Part shown: in pieces, positions 24,786 to 33,091 of the stretch
Position numbering within the stretch: position 1 is the first letter of the stretch
Layout of the letters: each line of letters opens with the position of its first letter
Source of the DNA: Armatimonadota bacterium
GTDB taxonomy: Bacteria; Armatimonadota; Fimbriimonadia; Fimbriimonadales; Fimbriimonadaceae
Assembly: GCA_029781035.1 (NCBI GenBank)
Contig: JAKOXK010000070.1
Span: 1 to 64,000, forward strand
Length of the DNA stretch: 64,000 bases
Direction of reading: 5' to 3'
Notes under the pieces: generated by a model
What the model saw: only the letters and a program-made list of their open reading frames with translations
The model's database searches: none
Told to the model about the DNA's origin: nothing
Program-made: the position numbers and the translations under genes

Positions 24786-24955
24786 AGTGGGCATGCGGAG
24801 TCCTAAGCCCGTCGATAGTTGGCCGGGCCCATAGCTGCTGATCGTCCCTTGAAATTGTGGACAAATGCAACTAGAGTTTGTTTTGCGCCCGGAAACTCCG
24901 CTCTTTCGCTTGAATCATGCTGAAGAGTGCACCTCAAAGGAGTGATCTTTCATTC

Positions 24956-26836
24956 ATGCCTGACCCATTGACTACCCACCAAGAGCTGATCGAGACAGTT
25001 GGGCGACTGGAATCGAAGTTGGCCGATTACTCAACCGAGGCCATAGCGGGCAGCTTGGCCGTGGTTTGGCTCAGTGACGCTAACAGAGTTCACGACAAGT
25101 ATGGGCTCACATCGCCTTTTCGCCAGATTCTCTATCTGCAAGCGATCGCTCTCAATACACCCGAGCCTAGTGAGTCGCAGGAGATCGATGACGTCGCACT
25201 TCAGAGTTGCTTTGACGACGTCAGCCTAATCTTTGACTATTACACGCATTCGTTCTTCCCGACCAATGAGGAGCGAAAGGCCCTGCCTAAGGAGTGGTTC
25301 GAAGAAACGGCCACGTCGATGCCTCTGTTCCTCGACTACTTCAACACGGGACGAGTGATGGGATCGACGGTTCAGATCATTGAGAAACTGAGGTTGTACT
25401 TCCCCCCACAAGACCGTTGCCTCAAGGACATGCTCGGCATTTCCGCAACTGAAATTGTGGCGGTTGTGGAGTGGATCAGCAGTCGGCTTCAGAGTCGCAT
25501 AGAGGAAACACAGGAGACTCTGCTAGAACTGGAGGGACATCGGGGAGAGTTTCTCAACATCATGGAGACGCAGGGTGTGGCGGAGGCTCAGGACTTCATG
25601 AAGACACCCGCTTGCGTGGAAACGGCAACAAGGTTTTACAACTTGACGTTACGACCGCACTCGCTACTTCTTTCGGAGCTGGTTGATGCTTTCGGCGAGG
25701 CACTGGCGAATGCCTTTTGGTCATTATTCACGATTTCGAGAGGCCGCAAGCCACGAGCAGTATATCCGACCGAAACGCTCGACGTCGCAACGGCTCCCCT
25801 CCTTCTACTGGAGGAAGGCGTCGCGAGCTGTCCTAACTTTCACGCCCTACCCTTGGCCGCAATCGAACGGTTGGACTCCACTCTGCGAGGGTCAGATTCG
25901 CGAGATAGTTACTTCAAGGCAAGAGACCGAATCTTAGAAGAGGAAGGCGAGCGGCTGCTCAAGGCCATTCTTCCTCCCGAGGCGATTTGTCTAGCAGGAG
26001 CGTTTGAAACCGCCGACTGCCAATATGAACACGATCGAATCTTTGTTTCAGGTGATGTCCTCCTCGCGCTCGAAGCAAAGGCCAGCGCAATGCGAGAGCC
26101 TTTGCGCGACCCCCAAAAGGCTTTTCAGCGCGCCAAGGACGACTTCCGCTCAAATAAGGGCATCCAAAAGGGATTTGACCAGGGCATGCGGATTCTTCAC
26201 AAATTGGAGGCTGGCGAGACTGTTCGCCTATTCGACTCCAAAGGACATGAGGTTGCTTCGCTCGATCCGAAGATCATTCAAAGAAGGTTCGTAATCTGCC
26301 TGACAGCAGAGGACTTTGGGTGGCTGGCGACCGATTTGGGGCTGCTGGTAAAGGAGGAAAGCGATCCTTATCCCTGGGCTGTGAACACGGTTGATCTGGA
26401 CTCGTTCATTGACGCGCTTCACTTTCGCGGATGGGGCTTCTCTGAGTTCGTATCGTACTTGGAGCAACGACGGGAGCTCTATGGGAAGCTCAAGACCGAG
26501 GACGAGCTTACCGTTGCTGGCTGGTTCGTGGAAAAGGGGTCGTTGGAGGCGCTCATTCAGACTGACAGCACGGTCTTCCTGCACATAAACCAAGCCGATG
26601 TTTTTGACCGAATCTACTGGGCTCGGCAAAATGGCGAACCGGTGACGTTCGACTCCTCCGTTCAGATCACCTCAATGAATGAGATCATGACCGAGGTGAT
26701 TCAACAGGATATGGCGGAGAGGGTGACCTGGGCTCCCAAGCGCCGATGCTTTTGCGGCTCGGGAAAGATGTACAAGAACTGTTGCCACAGGACAGGCATT
26801 CTCCCGCCGAAACGAAAGCTGCGCGACCATATCTGA
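24956..26836 (+). CDS. Large protein with PD-(D/E)XK-like nuclease core and C-terminal SEC-C zinc motif
   Basis: A 626-aa protein from ATG 24956, which has AAGGAG upstream at a long spacing; ATG 24917 is an alternative. The first ~340 residues are helical. Around residues 370-390 the segment EHDRIFVSG and LLALEAKA reads as D...E-x-K, like NERD and other restriction-type nucleases, followed by a Lys/Arg-rich helix. The C-terminus CFCGSGKMYKNCC is a SEC-C zinc motif, found on SecA and as an add-on module in nuclease-like proteins. The combination suggests a defence or nucleic-acid-processing enzyme. No membrane segments are visible. Confidence 0.6.
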   Translation: MPDPLTTHQELIETVGRLESKLADYSTEAIAGSLAVVWLSDANRVHDKYGLTSPFRQILYLQAIALNTPEPSESQEIDDVALQSCFDDVSLIFDYYTHSFFPTNEERKALPKEWFEETATSMPLFLDYFNTGRVMGSTVQIIEKLRLYFPPQDRCLKDMLGISATEIVAVVEWISSRLQSRIEETQETLLELEGHRGEFLNIMETQGVAEAQDFMKTPACVETATRFYNLTLRPHSLLLSELVDAFGEALANAFWSLFTISRGRKPRAVYPTETLDVATAPLLLLEEGVASCPNFHALPLAAIERLDSTLRGSDSRDSYFKARDRILEEEGERLLKAILPPEAICLAGAFETADCQYEHDRIFVSGDVLLALEAKASAMREPLRDPQKAFQRAKDDFRSNKGIQKGFDQGMRILHKLEAGETVRLFDSKGHEVASLDPKIIQRRFVICLTAEDFGWLATDLGLLVKEESDPYPWAVNTVDLDSFIDALHFRGWGFSEFVSYLEQRRELYGKLKTEDELTVAGWFVEKGSLEALIQTDSTVFLHINQADVFDRIYWARQNGEPVTFDSSVQITSMNEIMTEVIQQDMAERVTWAPKRRCFCGSGKMYKNCCHRTGILPPKRKLRDHI

Positions 26837-26890
26837 TGACTTCTCGACACATTCGCTCGGCAGGCTCGTGTGACCGCATCCACCTGAACT

Positions 26891-27006
26891 CGTAGCCCAC
26901 CCTGTAGCCCAGGATGGTCGTCTAACCCAGGCCCAACTCCCGAACAAGTCCGGGTTTCTACCTAGAATCGGATACAATCAGGTAGACGGTTCCTTTCCTG
27001 GGCACC
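26891..27006. repeat. Dispersed intergenic repeat, copy B
   Basis: Direct repeat of copy A, in the same orientation. It starts with two GTAGCCCA words and ends with CCTTTCCTGGGC; TCTACCT and AGGTAGA form an inverted repeat inside. It lies in a convergent intergenic space 3.2 kb from copy A, so A and B flank the YkgJ and SEC-C genes. The minus-strand peptide seen in copy A is similar here but broken by a stop codon. Confidence 0.65.
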
Positions 27007-27067
27007 AGTTCTGATTAGTGCTCCAGAGCCTTCCCGGCCATCTGTAAACATGACCGGGATTTGAGTG

Positions 27068-27673
27068 CTATCGTGTCGAGACTTGCGAGGCATCGAGGAC
27101 CTGTAGCCGCCCGCCAGCTCCAGCCCATAGGGTTCTGATCACGGATCTGTCAGCCGATTCAACACCGATGAACGCCACGGCCTCGACACGCTTGTCTTCG
27201 CAGATCTGCCGGGCCGCTTTGACATAGCGCTCCCTTGCCGCTTGGTCTGTCGCGAAGTCGTCACCACCGTCCGTGATTGCCTCGATCCTGATGTGTTCTG
27301 CTTTCGACCGTCCCACGGCCCCAGCCAGTGCCTCGGCCATGTTCGCGAAGTTCGTTCCTTTGTGGTGGTCTGAGTGATCGGTTCCCTTCTTAAGGGCTCC
27401 GACAACGCTCTCGACTGGAGTCTCGTCAAGCGACCCGGACAGAAGCTCCTCCGTCGTGTACCCCATGCGGAAGAGCGTGAGTTCGGAGTTAGGCGGGGCG
27501 GCTTCCACCTCTGTCGCCACCACAGCCTGTTGCTGTTTCCGCTCGCTCTCGGTGCTCCCACTGAAGTCGACGACTATGAAGAGCGCTGTCTTTGGAGCGG
27601 TCGCGCTGCGAGCCAGAAGGCAGACCGCGAGGACAGCGAACACTAGAGCCAACATGACCGCTCCCGTTTTCAC
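27068..27673 (-). CDS. Membrane-anchored von Willebrand A-like domain protein
   Basis: A 201-aa protein with an N-terminal hydrophobic anchor or signal (residues 5-22, VMLALVFAVLAVCLLA) and a vWA-like domain. VVDFSGST gives the MIDAS D-x-S-x-S, GTNFANMAEAL carries the MIDAS Thr, and AITDGGDD the third metal-binding loop. It is the last gene of a three-gene operon and starts with a GTG overlapping the previous stop (GTGA). vWA proteins assemble complexes through metal-dependent binding; here the domain should face the periplasm or outer surface. Confidence 0.7.
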   Translation of the reverse strand: MKTGAVMLALVFAVLAVCLLARSATAPKTALFIVVDFSGSTESERKQQQAVVATEVEAAPPNSELTLFRMGYTTEELLSGSLDETPVESVVGALKKGTDHSDHHKGTNFANMAEALAGAVGRSKAEHIRIEAITDGGDDFATDQAARERYVKAARQICEDKRVEAVAFIGVESADRSVIRTLWAGAGGRLQVLDASQVSTR

Positions 27674-28899
27674 GAGTCGCTCCTGTCCGGCCTTCTCATA
27701 AGCCGGTTTGTCGCCTCTTGAGCCTGAGCCTTCCAGCTGGCAAAGAGTGCGTGCTTCTTGTGGAGGCGGAGGTCGGCTTTGTGCTCTTCCGGCATGTCCG
27801 GTGCCTTTGGAACACCTTGGTAGTGCGCATCTAGCGCTCTCGACAAGTCCTGTTGCACCGACAGGATCTTGGGATCCAGCTCTGCGAGTTGCCGCTCGAT
27901 CACCATCACCGCGTTCAGGGATTCGATGGCGTTGCGGACTTCCACAAAATGCCGTTGATCGTCCATTTCGGCCCGCTCATGCCGTCGCTGCTCTGCCTCA
28001 ATCCTCCTGGCGGATTCGATGGCGTACGCATCGTTGTAGGCGACGACGCTCGTGCCGACGACGTACACCGAACTTAGGCAACATCCTATGAGGAACGCAA
28101 GCCAGAACGGCGTCGCATGTGCGGGGTCAACTAGTGCCCTTGCTCCGTTGATCGCCATGATGGCTTTGGCATCGATTGTGGCGACGGCCAGAACTGTAAC
28201 GACGCAGACCAGGACAGCGGTGAGGAGCGCCTTCTTGGCCCTTTCCTGGTCTTTCGTCGCTGCCATCGTCCCGGCCCGCTTCCATGTCGGATGGACAGTG
28301 ATGTAGACGCCTGCCACGATCACGGAGGCAAGCATCAATGAGACGAAGAGGGCGATGGGATTGAAGAAGAGCTGCCGTGGCGGCACCTGCATCACGACCG
28401 CGCCCATTCCGACCGTGGCCAAGACGAAGCACCCGATCATTCCGGCCCATTTGAGGAAGGTGCTGCCACTCAGGGCGCTCGTGTGCACACCGGCGAGGCC
28501 CGCTTTGTCGGCAGCGTCGGCTTCGTGGAGCTTGGTGATCGCGTAGACGTCCTGGACAGTGGTCTTTCCAGGGACGTATTCAAGGCCAAGCACTGCCAAT
28601 GCCTTTGCAGCGACCTCGTGTGCAGCCGACAGGTCTGTCTCAAGGAGCGAACGCTGGGTGAGCAGTTTGCCCAGACGCTCTGACTCGACCGACTCGACAA
28701 GATCAACCTGCTTGTTCTTGCGCTCAACGTGGCGGCGGTGCTCTTCAAGGCGCTCATCGAGTCTTGCTTCGTGGATGGCTGATCGCTGCGCGTGGGTCTG
28801 GAGCCATTCATCTATGTCGTGGTTAAGCCCTGCCTGTTTGGGATCGGGGTCAACTGGAGTGACGAACTGGGGTTTTCCGTTTCGTTCCATGGATGTCAC
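27670..28899 (-). CDS. Membrane protein with long cytoplasmic coiled coils
   Basis: A 409-aa protein. Residues 30-90 are a highly charged coiled coil (RLDERLEEHRRHVERKNKQ). Four to five transmembrane segments follow between about 150 and 300, then a second coiled coil (ESARRIEAEQRRHERAEMD). No family is recognised. The GTG start overlaps the stop of the HTH gene (GTGA), and the stop overlaps the vWA gene start, so all three are translationally coupled. It probably anchors or signals for the vWA protein. Confidence 0.65.
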   Translation of the reverse strand: MTSMERNGKPQFVTPVDPDPKQAGLNHDIDEWLQTHAQRSAIHEARLDERLEEHRRHVERKNKQVDLVESVESERLGKLLTQRSLLETDLSAAHEVAAKALAVLGLEYVPGKTTVQDVYAITKLHEADAADKAGLAGVHTSALSGSTFLKWAGMIGCFVLATVGMGAVVMQVPPRQLFFNPIALFVSLMLASVIVAGVYITVHPTWKRAGTMAATKDQERAKKALLTAVLVCVVTVLAVATIDAKAIMAINGARALVDPAHATPFWLAFLIGCCLSSVYVVGTSVVAYNDAYAIESARRIEAEQRRHERAEMDDQRHFVEVRNAIESLNAVMVIERQLAELDPKILSVQQDLSRALDAHYQGVPKAPDMPEEHKADLRLHKKHALFASWKAQAQEATNRLMRRPDRSDS

Positions 28900-29141
28900 C
28901 GTGTCCGGCTGAAGGTTCGATAGTCAGCGGAACTTGCCGCACCTGCCTCAATCTCCCCCTCTCTCGCCTTCACAAAGGCGTCGAGCTGGGTGGAAGTGAT
29001 GCGCCGGGCGCGGCCGATCGTGATGCTCTCGATTTCACCGGTGTCGATGAGCCGGTACAGGAATGCCCGTGACAGGGAGAGGAGCTTGCATGCTTCGCCC
29101 ACGGTGTACATGAGCTTCGAGTGGTTGAGGTACTGGCCCAT
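28896..29141 (-). CDS. Excisionase/MerR-type helix-turn-helix DNA-binding protein
   Basis: An 81-aa protein; a start at ATG 29111 giving 71 aa is equally possible. YTVGEACKLLSLSRAFLYRL is an excisionase-type winged HTH; IDTGEIESITIGRARRI is the wing and the domain's usual tail. Such proteins act as Xis/AlpA in mobile elements or as repressors. Being first in a coupled operon with membrane and vWA genes, and with no integrase nearby, it more likely regulates this operon. The inverted repeat at 29192-29209 upstream is a candidate operator. Confidence 0.8.
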   Translation of the reverse strand: MGQYLNHSKLMYTVGEACKLLSLSRAFLYRLIDTGEIESITIGRARRITSTQLDAFVKAREGEIEAGAASSADYRTFSRTR

Positions 29142-29191
29142 GGCCGCATGGTTACAGGAGTGGAAGGGCTTCTCTTATCAGGGCTCCCGTT

Positions 29192-29209
29192 CTTTAGTCC
29201 GGGCTAAAG
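29192..29209. promoter_or_regulatory. Inverted repeat upstream of the HTH operon
   Basis: Arms CTTTAG (29192-29197) and CTAAAG (29204-29209) around TCCGGG. It lies in the divergent space between the HTH operon and the gene at 29345. A second small palindrome, GCTA-gagt-TAGC, lies near 29252-29263. Either could be the binding site of the HTH protein. Confidence 0.35.
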
Positions 29210-29344
29210 CCGTTGCACAGAACTGCGGCAATTTGCCCGCCAACCGCTTCTTGCTAGAGTTAGCATACGGCGGCTCTCGTTGGGCCCACACCGTAGATGC
29301 CGAGCAATTTGCGTTCGGTAGGTGTAGGCCCGAACGGAGCCACC

Positions 29345-29626
29345 ATGCGAGTTCACAACCAAACGAAGTTCCGTCTGGGTCGCCTCGTGGCCACCCAAAA
29401 CGCCCTTGACAGCGTTTCCCTGGAGGACATCCAGGAAGCGCTTGACCGACACTCACAGGGAGACTGGGGAGACCTGTGTGACGAGGATGTCGCCGCCAAC
29501 GAAGAGGCGGTCATCCACGGAAGCCGGTTACTCTCCGCCTACAAGTCTCGCTCTGGTGTGAGGTTCTGGATCATCACCGAGCGTGACCGATCCTCAACGA
29601 CCGTGCTCCTGCCCTCTGACTTTTGA
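29345..29626 (+). CDS. Conserved small protein typical of plasmids and mobile elements
   Basis: A 93-aa protein from ATG 29345 (16 further codons upstream are open). LGRLVATQNAL, LDRHSQGDWGDLCDEDVAANE, GSRLLSAYKS and WIITERDRSSTTVLLPSDF are the strongly conserved blocks of a small family seen on plasmids and integrative elements and usually annotated as hypothetical. Function is unknown. It is divergent from the HTH operon. Confidence 0.7.
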   Translation: MRVHNQTKFRLGRLVATQNALDSVSLEDIQEALDRHSQGDWGDLCDEDVAANEEAVIHGSRLLSAYKSRSGVRFWIITERDRSSTTVLLPSDF

Positions 29627-29980
29627 TTCACCGGCGAGCTCAACCGAGCCGCCGTTTTCTTATCGCGATGTTGCAGATCGAACTCACATGCCCCTTCAGC
29701 AACCGTGCGACAATGCTCCAGGACGACTCGGTTGGCGTCTTGACCCTAGGAAATAGGTCTGAGTCCAAGAGCTGCGGAGCCGGATGGCACGGTACGATGC
29801 CCCGGAGCGAAAGCTCAGCGACGACTTGGGTCTTGGCTGGAGTTCAGCCGGCCTCGCGAGGAGGTTGGTAATCGCATCTGAGGAGGATAAGGGTCGACGC
29901 GAAAAGGTTTCCGCCGAGATCCTGGGTAGAGGGCCGATGGAGGTTCGATTCCACCACTTCCACCGCCGAAAACCACCTGA
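29627..29980. other. Intergenic region with hairpins and a tRNA/tmRNA T-arm-like sequence
   Basis: A 354-bp stretch with no convincing gene. It holds several short hairpins (GAGC-GAAA-GCTC at about 29806-29817; GGCTG...CAGCC at about 29834-29849). At 29936-29964 a sequence GATGGAGGTTCGATTCC, followed by a stretch ending CTTCCACC, resembles the 3' end of a tRNA or tmRNA. No matching 5' acceptor strand was found, so it is not called as an RNA gene. A scar of integration into an RNA gene, or a structured leader, is possible. Confidence 0.35.
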
Positions 29981-30457
29981 CTAGATGGGGCCGTCGCGGG
30001 CAATCATGTCCGAAAAGTCGATTACTTCGATTTCCAAAAGATCGCAGGCATCTGGAATCTTCATCCTGTGGGCACCCTGCTGAGTCCTTCGCTCATGCGC
30101 CACGACGCAAGCCGGCCCCGAAGCAAAACACCCACCAAACTCATCATTCAAAGCCATCGCCATTGCCACTAGGGGCTGATCGGCGTCCGGCCCAGGCTTG
30201 CTGGAGTCCAGGAACGTGGGGCAAACCTCTGTGAGTTCCTTCAGGCACTCAAACTGTTTCGTTGTGTACGGATAGACCAGCATGTCTTTTCGAGCCTCGA
30301 ACCAGGGTTTCAGACGATCGTTCTTGTACTCGTCAAAAACAGCTTTGCATATGAGCAACCGCTTGGCCTTAGCCAGCGCCTCAAGCCTATTCCAAACGCT
30401 TGGCATCGCGTCAGGCCGCATGAACTGGAGAGGAACCAGGGCACTGTTGTCGATCAC
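29981..30457 (-). CDS. DUF4411 (PIN-like) toxin
   Basis: A 158-aa protein of the DUF4411 type. It begins with VIDNSALVPL (Asp near the N-terminus), then WNRLEALAKAKRLLICKAVFDEYKND with the second acidic pair, and DADQPLVAMAMAL with the third, the order of PIN-like nuclease acids. DUF4411 proteins are predicted RNase toxins that pair with Xre-ImmA/IrrE proteins. That is exactly the gene upstream (14 bp away, same strand). The GTG start follows directly after that gene's stop. Confidence 0.8.
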   Translation of the reverse strand: MIDNSALVPLQFMRPDAMPSVWNRLEALAKAKRLLICKAVFDEYKNDRLKPWFEARKDMLVYPYTTKQFECLKELTEVCPTFLDSSKPGPDADQPLVAMAMALNDEFGGCFASGPACVVAHERRTQQGAHRMKIPDACDLLEIEVIDFSDMIARDGPI

Positions 30458-30471
30458 GTAGACCTGTGGAA

Positions 30472-31728
30472 TCAGATTTCCCCCTTGCCAAAGGCAAACT
30501 GCTCAGCTCGGTCTAGGTACGACGTCGAGAAGCCGAGGAGATCACCAGCCTCGCTTTCTGATATGCGACCTGAGCCCAGAGCTTGCAGTACTCGTGCGGT
30601 CATTGGTCGGCCGCGATCCGCAAGTGCCAGTTGCCATTGAACGGGCCCAGACTTCTTCTCCTTCGTCTTCTCTCGCTCCTTTTTGAGCCTGGCTTGTTCC
30701 CTCGCGCTGTCAAAGACCCACCAGTCTGACCGCAACTGCTTGTAGTCGGCTTCGGAAATACCGCCAACGTCCCTGAATCTGCCCAGAAGAACGTACTTAC
30801 TGACCCGAAACTTACTGGCGAGCCTTTGGACGAACAATGAATCAAGCTCCTCTGCGGTCTCCATCTTGTCGAGAGCTCTTTTAACCAGCGGATCATCAAT
30901 CGGTAGCAGAAAGGCGGCAGAGAACGTGTTGCACCAGTGTTCCGTTTGGGCCATCTCGTCGTCGTCCGGGCCAAGGGATGTCGGTTCGATCACCGAGATG
31001 GCAGAGTCTCTTAGGGCTATGTGTCCAACTTCATGTAGGAGGGTGAACGTCCTGGCGACACGATAGTAGAGTTTTCGGTTGACAGCAGCCAGAGGCATCC
31101 GTCCATCGGTAATGGAGAATCCCCACGCCTGGTCTAACGGAACCGAGAATTGCTGGGTTAGGACGCCAACGCGAAGGAGAGCCTCCATCCAGCCCTCGTA
31201 CGCAAAGTCGTTTGGCCAAGCAACCTGCATTTCCATCGAGACGCCCACAACGTCCCTAGTTTCTGCGGCGGCGGTTTCCGGGCTATCCGCAAGCTGAGCA
31301 ATGGGGATCTTACAGCCACTCAAGTCGTGTTCGTTGTCCAAGAGTTCGGCGAAGCGGTCTCGGACGTACCTGGCCGTTCTAATGGCTAGCCTGATTTCCG
31401 GGCTGAGACCCCTAGATTGCAAAAGGATAGTCCTGCGAAGGGCGGTGGCTGGGTCGGGCTCGCGCGGCGGCCCCGGCATAAAGAAGGTGGCAATCGGTCT
31501 CTTTAGTTTGTTGGCGAGCTCCTCCAACTGTCGCGCAGTGGGCTGCTCGGCTTCTTGTTCCCAGGCCGCAATGACCTCGGGATGCCCAGGCTTCCCGACA
31601 GCCTGCGCTATCTGCTCTCTGGTGAAGCCCCCAATCCGGCGAGCCCACTCTAGCATCTCGCCATTGATCGGCGCCCTGACAAGTTCTCCCGAGCCAGAGT
31701 CAAAAAGCCCTTGCTGCACCGGTCGCAT
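30472..31728 (-). CDS. Xre-family HTH and ImmA/IrrE metallopeptidase-like antitoxin
   Basis: A 418-aa protein. Residues 25-82 are an Xre-type helix-turn-helix (MLEWARRIGGFTREQIAQAV, AWEQEAEQPT). The central region carries the ImmA/IrrE zinc-peptidase motif LLHEVGHIALR at 230-240 with a downstream Glu in the EMAQTEHWCNTFSAAFLLP helix. COG2856-type proteins of this form are the antitoxin/regulator partner of DUF4411 toxins. The two genes form a compact operon with the antitoxin first. Confidence 0.85.
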   Translation of the reverse strand: MRPVQQGLFDSGSGELVRAPINGEMLEWARRIGGFTREQIAQAVGKPGHPEVIAAWEQEAEQPTARQLEELANKLKRPIATFFMPGPPREPDPATALRRTILLQSRGLSPEIRLAIRTARYVRDRFAELLDNEHDLSGCKIPIAQLADSPETAAAETRDVVGVSMEMQVAWPNDFAYEGWMEALLRVGVLTQQFSVPLDQAWGFSITDGRMPLAAVNRKLYYRVARTFTLLHEVGHIALRDSAISVIEPTSLGPDDDEMAQTEHWCNTFSAAFLLPIDDPLVKRALDKMETAEELDSLFVQRLASKFRVSKYVLLGRFRDVGGISEADYKQLRSDWWVFDSAREQARLKKEREKTKEKKSGPVQWQLALADRGRPMTARVLQALGSGRISESEAGDLLGFSTSYLDRAEQFAFGKGEI

Positions 31729-31759
31729 CGTACCCTCCGGAGAGTGTGTGACCCCTTGC

Positions 31760-32362
31760 CTACTGCGACTTTGGTTCAGCCGGAGCCGTCAGCTTCGCGA
31801 CTTCGATCTTCTCGCCTCTGATTTCCAGGTCGGTAACGTATGCAAGGTCGCTAACTGCGCGGAGCAGGATGTTCACGACACTGTTGAACTCAAACTCCAT
31901 GAAAGGGTTCACCTTCCATTGCTCGTATGTCGCCACGTATTTCTTCTCGGTATGGGCGTAATTGCCGTAAAGGAATGTGTAGAACACTTCGCGATGCGTA
32001 GGGTTCTGGTCGTTAACGGTTATCTGAATCGGTGTGTCAAGGGCCGCATTGAGCCCGTCACGGATTATCTGGAACATCTGTTTCCACTCTGCGCTCACTC
32101 CGGGATCATTGTCCAGCTCCGCCATTCGCATGAACGACACGGGATCGTTCTTCTGAACGAACATCCTCGCGGTTAATAACAGGGCGTCTCGCTTCTCTTC
32201 GTCCGGGATGTTGGTAGTGAATTGGGCTTCTTCACCCTTTTTCCAGCTCAAGTTTAGCGAGAATCCCTTGTTTCCCATGATTTGCTTGACATAGTTGGAG
32301 CGGAGCACTTTCAATGCTCGCTGCATGAACTGCTGAAGCTGTTCTTTTGATTCCGGCCTCAT
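31760..32362 (-). CDS. Hypothetical protein
   Basis: A 200-aa soluble alpha/beta protein (LQQFMQRALKVLRSNY, VNDQNPTHREVFYTFLYGNYAH, LEIRGEKIEVAKLT) without a recognised family. ATG 32362 is preferred over 32368 because it overlaps the stop of the small upstream gene as ATGA. It lies 31 bp upstream of the Xre-ImmA gene on the same strand, so it may belong to the same transcript. Confidence 0.5.
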   Translation of the reverse strand: MRPESKEQLQQFMQRALKVLRSNYVKQIMGNKGFSLNLSWKKGEEAQFTTNIPDEEKRDALLLTARMFVQKNDPVSFMRMAELDNDPGVSAEWKQMFQIIRDGLNAALDTPIQITVNDQNPTHREVFYTFLYGNYAHTEKKYVATYEQWKVNPFMEFEFNSVVNILLRAVSDLAYVTDLEIRGEKIEVAKLTAPAEPKSQ

Positions 32363-32511
32363 TGGCACCCTGGAAGAACCGATTGGAACTCCGTGAAGGA
32401 AACGAGAGCAGAGCCGAACTGCCAGAACTCAGCGAGGCTCGCGCTCAGAACCTCAAAAACAGCGGAGGAAGGGGCATTGCCGCTCAGCAGAGCGGTTATG
32501 TGAGAGTCCAT
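32359..32511 (-). CDS. Very small hypothetical protein, coupled to the next gene
   Basis: About 50 aa from ATG 32511 (starts at 32520 or 32541 possible). One amphipathic or hydrophobic helix region: AVFEVLSASLAEFWQFGSALVSF. Its stop overlaps the ATG of the following gene (ATGA), so the two are probably translated together. No family is recognised. Confidence 0.4.
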   Translation of the reverse strand: MDSHITALLSGNAPSSAVFEVLSASLAEFWQFGSALVSFTEFQSVLPGCQ

Positions 32512-32541
32512 TGACCCCATTGTAGTCCATTGCCTTTGCAC

Positions 32542-32854
32542 GCTTCGTCGCTCGCGGCGAATTCTGCGTCTGCGACCTTGCGCACTTCACCTGTTGCAGC
32601 CCACTGCGACTACGCTGCCTCAACCTAGCGACGACCCTCTTTGCGCATCGATTCTAGCGCCTCGTCCAGTCTGGCGGTCGCTGTCCGAGCCACTTCTTTG
32701 CTGCACCTAAGGATGGCATCGGTACGCACTACCCAGTGGATCTGTGAGAGGGACAATCAAAGGATTCTTCAAGCGTAAACGGCACTTTAACGGCGGAAAC
32801 CAAAACGCCCTCCGCTTGGAAGGGCGTTTTGTGCAGGTTCTGCGGCAAAATCTT
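32542..32854. other. Intergenic region between accessory island and tRNA-Lys
   Basis: A 313-bp stretch on the 3' side of tRNA-Lys. It holds the hairpin terminator at 32801-32831 and no convincing gene. By position it is the likely junction between the accessory region and the stable chromosome. No obvious duplicate of the tRNA 3' end was found in it. Confidence 0.5.
32801..32831 (-). terminator. Bidirectional-looking terminator after tRNA-Lys
   Basis: Perfect 11-bp arms CAAAACGCCCT (32801-32811) and AGGGCGTTTTG (32821-32831). The stem contains an A-run and a T-run, so it can work on either strand. It is 23 bp past the encoded CCA of the minus-strand tRNA. Confidence 0.75.
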
Positions 32855-32930
<76 letters not shown>

Positions 32931-33091
32931 ACGCGGAGAGGCATTTTACCAGCACACCCGCCTAGGATCAAGGCGATGGGGCCGAGGGCCGGTGGCCGAG
33001 GACAACAACCCTACTCGACCCACCGATGCGACGTCGCCCGCCCAGCACTGACCCGAGATGCTGGTCTACGGTTTTGGTAAAACCCTGACCC

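Noticed and set aside
29600-29970. A complete tmRNA gene ending at about 29966
   Set aside because: No 5' end with the GG...TTCGACG pattern, no tag reading frame ending in an Ala-rich peptide, and imperfect T-stem pairing.
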